The position numbers and the translations under genes are program-made. A stretch of 64,000 nucleotides of DNA, taken from contig NZ_BMRC01000012.1 of the NCBI RefSeq assembly GCF_014648435.1, forward strand, positions 242,201 through 306,200, in the 5' to 3' direction. The DNA comes from Nonomuraea spiralis (GTDB lineage Bacteria; Actinomycetota; Actinomycetes; Streptosporangiales; Streptosporangiaceae). Positions 63,324-64,000 of this stretch are shown piece by piece. The stretch's first letter is position 1. Each line of letters starts with the position of its first letter. The notes below the pieces were generated by a model. It ran no database searches and was not told the origin of the DNA. It worked only from the letters and a program-made list of their open reading frames with translations.

Positions 63324-64000
63324 ATGCGACGATTCATCGCAGCACTTGTCTCTTGCGCCGCGTTCGGCGCCGTCCCACTCGTCACAGCCGGTCAGGCCGC
63401 CGCCGAGCCGCGTCCGGACGCGCTCGCCTACACACCCGGCGGCTCTGCCGCCGGGAACCCATGGGACGGTGACCGTTCGTCGAACGGCGACCGTAACTGG
63501 GAAGGCGACCGTCAGTGGGAAGGGGACCGCGACTGGGACGGCGACCGCGACTGGGACGGTGACCGTCAGTGGGACGGCGACCGCGACCAGGACAACGACC
63601 ACAACCGGCACGACGACCACAACCGGCACGAGGACCACAAGGGCGACGACCGCAAGGGCGACGACCAGAAGTGGGACAGCGAGCACGACTGGGTCGGCGA
63701 CTGGGGCTGGGTAGACGGCGACTGGGACAGCGACCACAAGGGCGACGACCACAAGGGCGACGACCACAACCGGCACGACGACCACAAGGGCGACGACCAC
63801 AAGGGGGACCGCGACCACAAGTGGGACGGCGACCAGAAGTGGGACGGCGACCGCGAGTGGGATGGCGACCGCGAGTGGGACGGCGACCGTCAGTGGGACG
63901 GCGACCGCGACTGGGACGGCGACCGCGAGTGGAACGGCGACCGCGACTGGGACGGCGACCGCGAGTGGAACGGCGACCGCGACTGGGACGGCGACCGCGA
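63324..64000 (+). CDS. Secreted hexapeptide-repeat protein, partial (runs off the window)
   Basis: An open frame of at least 225 codons with no stop before the end. Residues 1-28 are a signal peptide (MRRFIAALVSCAAFG to GQAAAEP). From about residue 46 the protein is built of six-residue units of the form W-D/E/N-G-D-R/Q-D/E/Q, first as an early block, then a His/Asp/Lys-rich block (DDHKGDDHKGDDHNRH), then further WDGDR units to the end. It is extremely hydrophilic. D-x-D-x-D spacing recalls calcium-binding loops and the His-rich part metal binding, but both are inference. No known family is recognised. Confidence 0.75.
   Translation, partial: MRRFIAALVSCAAFGAVPLVTAGQAAAEPRPDALAYTPGGSAAGNPWDGDRSSNGDRNWEGDRQWEGDRDWDGDRDWDGDRQWDGDRDQDNDHNRHDDHNRHEDHKGDDRKGDDQKWDSEHDWVGDWGWVDGDWDSDHKGDDHKGDDHNRHDDHKGDDHKGDRDHKWDGDQKWDGDREWDGDREWDGDRQWDGDRDWDGDREWNGDRDWDGDREWNGDRDWDGDR
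63470..64000 (+). repeat. 18-bp tandem repeats encoding W-D-G-D-R-D units
   Basis: Units such as TGGGACGGCGACCGCGAC recur in frame at about 63471-63590 and again from about 63820 to the window edge, interrupted by a 63591-63819 block of His/Lys codons with GACCACAAGGGCGAC units. Near-identity between units suggests recent expansion, and repeat number is likely to vary. Confidence 0.85.

Noticed and set aside
63258..63818. Minus-strand Val/Ala/Leu-rich frame of 186 codons
   Set aside because: It is the reverse of the plus-strand hexapeptide-repeat gene; the plus frame has a signal peptide and ordered repeats.
63470..64000. CRISPR array
   Set aside because: Repeats are contiguous and in frame, with no unique spacers between them.

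Overview
The window comes from a very GC-rich (about 70% or more) actinomycete chromosome. Lineage markers are mycothiol synthesis (MshC), a WhiB-type Fe-S protein, a PAC2 protein, dodecin, a 6C-type RNA, a FabG-InhA pair, and many TANNNT -10 boxes placed 6-8 nt before a start codon. A non-Streptomyces filamentous genus such as Nonomuraea or another Streptosporangiales member fits best; this is inference from gene content, not a database match. Nearly all DNA is coding and I saw no insertion sequence, prophage, CRISPR array, tRNA or rRNA.

Region 1 (1-17 kb): an M50 site-2 protease with CBS domains and a divergent RecB-family Fe-S nuclease, genes that in actinobacteria flank the proteasome/pupylation locus. 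Then a two-component system, a five-gene peptide ABC transporter operon on the minus strand, a small membrane protein, a HAD phosphatase, cobalamin-dependent MetH and a PAC2 protein. Region 2 (16.4-20 kb): a TetR-like protein without a helix-turn-helix, a CbiX-like/NnaR-like pair joined by a triplicated 39-bp stop/start module and preceded by a GlnR-box-like element, peptide deformylase and a WhiB protein.

Region 3 (20-29.4 kb): a heptose/carbamoyl-sugar glycosylation cluster. Carbamoyltransferase, GT2, two GT9, GT4, a UDP-sugar epimerase/decarboxylase and a GmhB-type phosphatase look intact. Four genes (a GT, a GmhA-type isomerase, an HldE-type enzyme and an SDR) keep both ends but have lost their catalytic cores by internal deletion, one with a frameshift that fuses its reading frame to the next gene.

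Region 4 (29.4-41 kb): a conserved actinobacterial block (mshC, NRDE, SCO1664-like, DUF3090, histidine phosphatase), aldo/keto reductase, an anchored secreted protein, fabI-fabG, tldD-tldE, dodecin, DUF3099 and a 6C-type RNA with three C-rich loops. Region 5 (41-53 kb): MobA-DUF6457 and MoaA (molybdenum cofactor), an HxlR/NmrA divergent pair, two related secreted beta proteins, a long-chain acyl-CoA ligase, a POT transporter, a TRIC-type channel, a MocR/YczE divergent pair and a GH15 enzyme.

Region 6 (54-61.4 kb): a compact specialised-metabolism locus: geranylgeranyl-reductase-like flavoprotein, UbiA prenyltransferase, type III PKS, ICMT-type methyltransferase and FAD hydroxylase (an SrsABC-like trio), and an intradiol ring-cleavage dioxygenase; then a TetR repressor with two palindromic operators over a divergent quinone-reductase-type oxidoreductase. 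Region 7 (61.4-64 kb): a secreted GH27 alpha-galactosidase with a ricin-type lectin domain, and the start of a secreted protein made of Trp/Asp/Gly-rich hexapeptide repeats that runs off the window.
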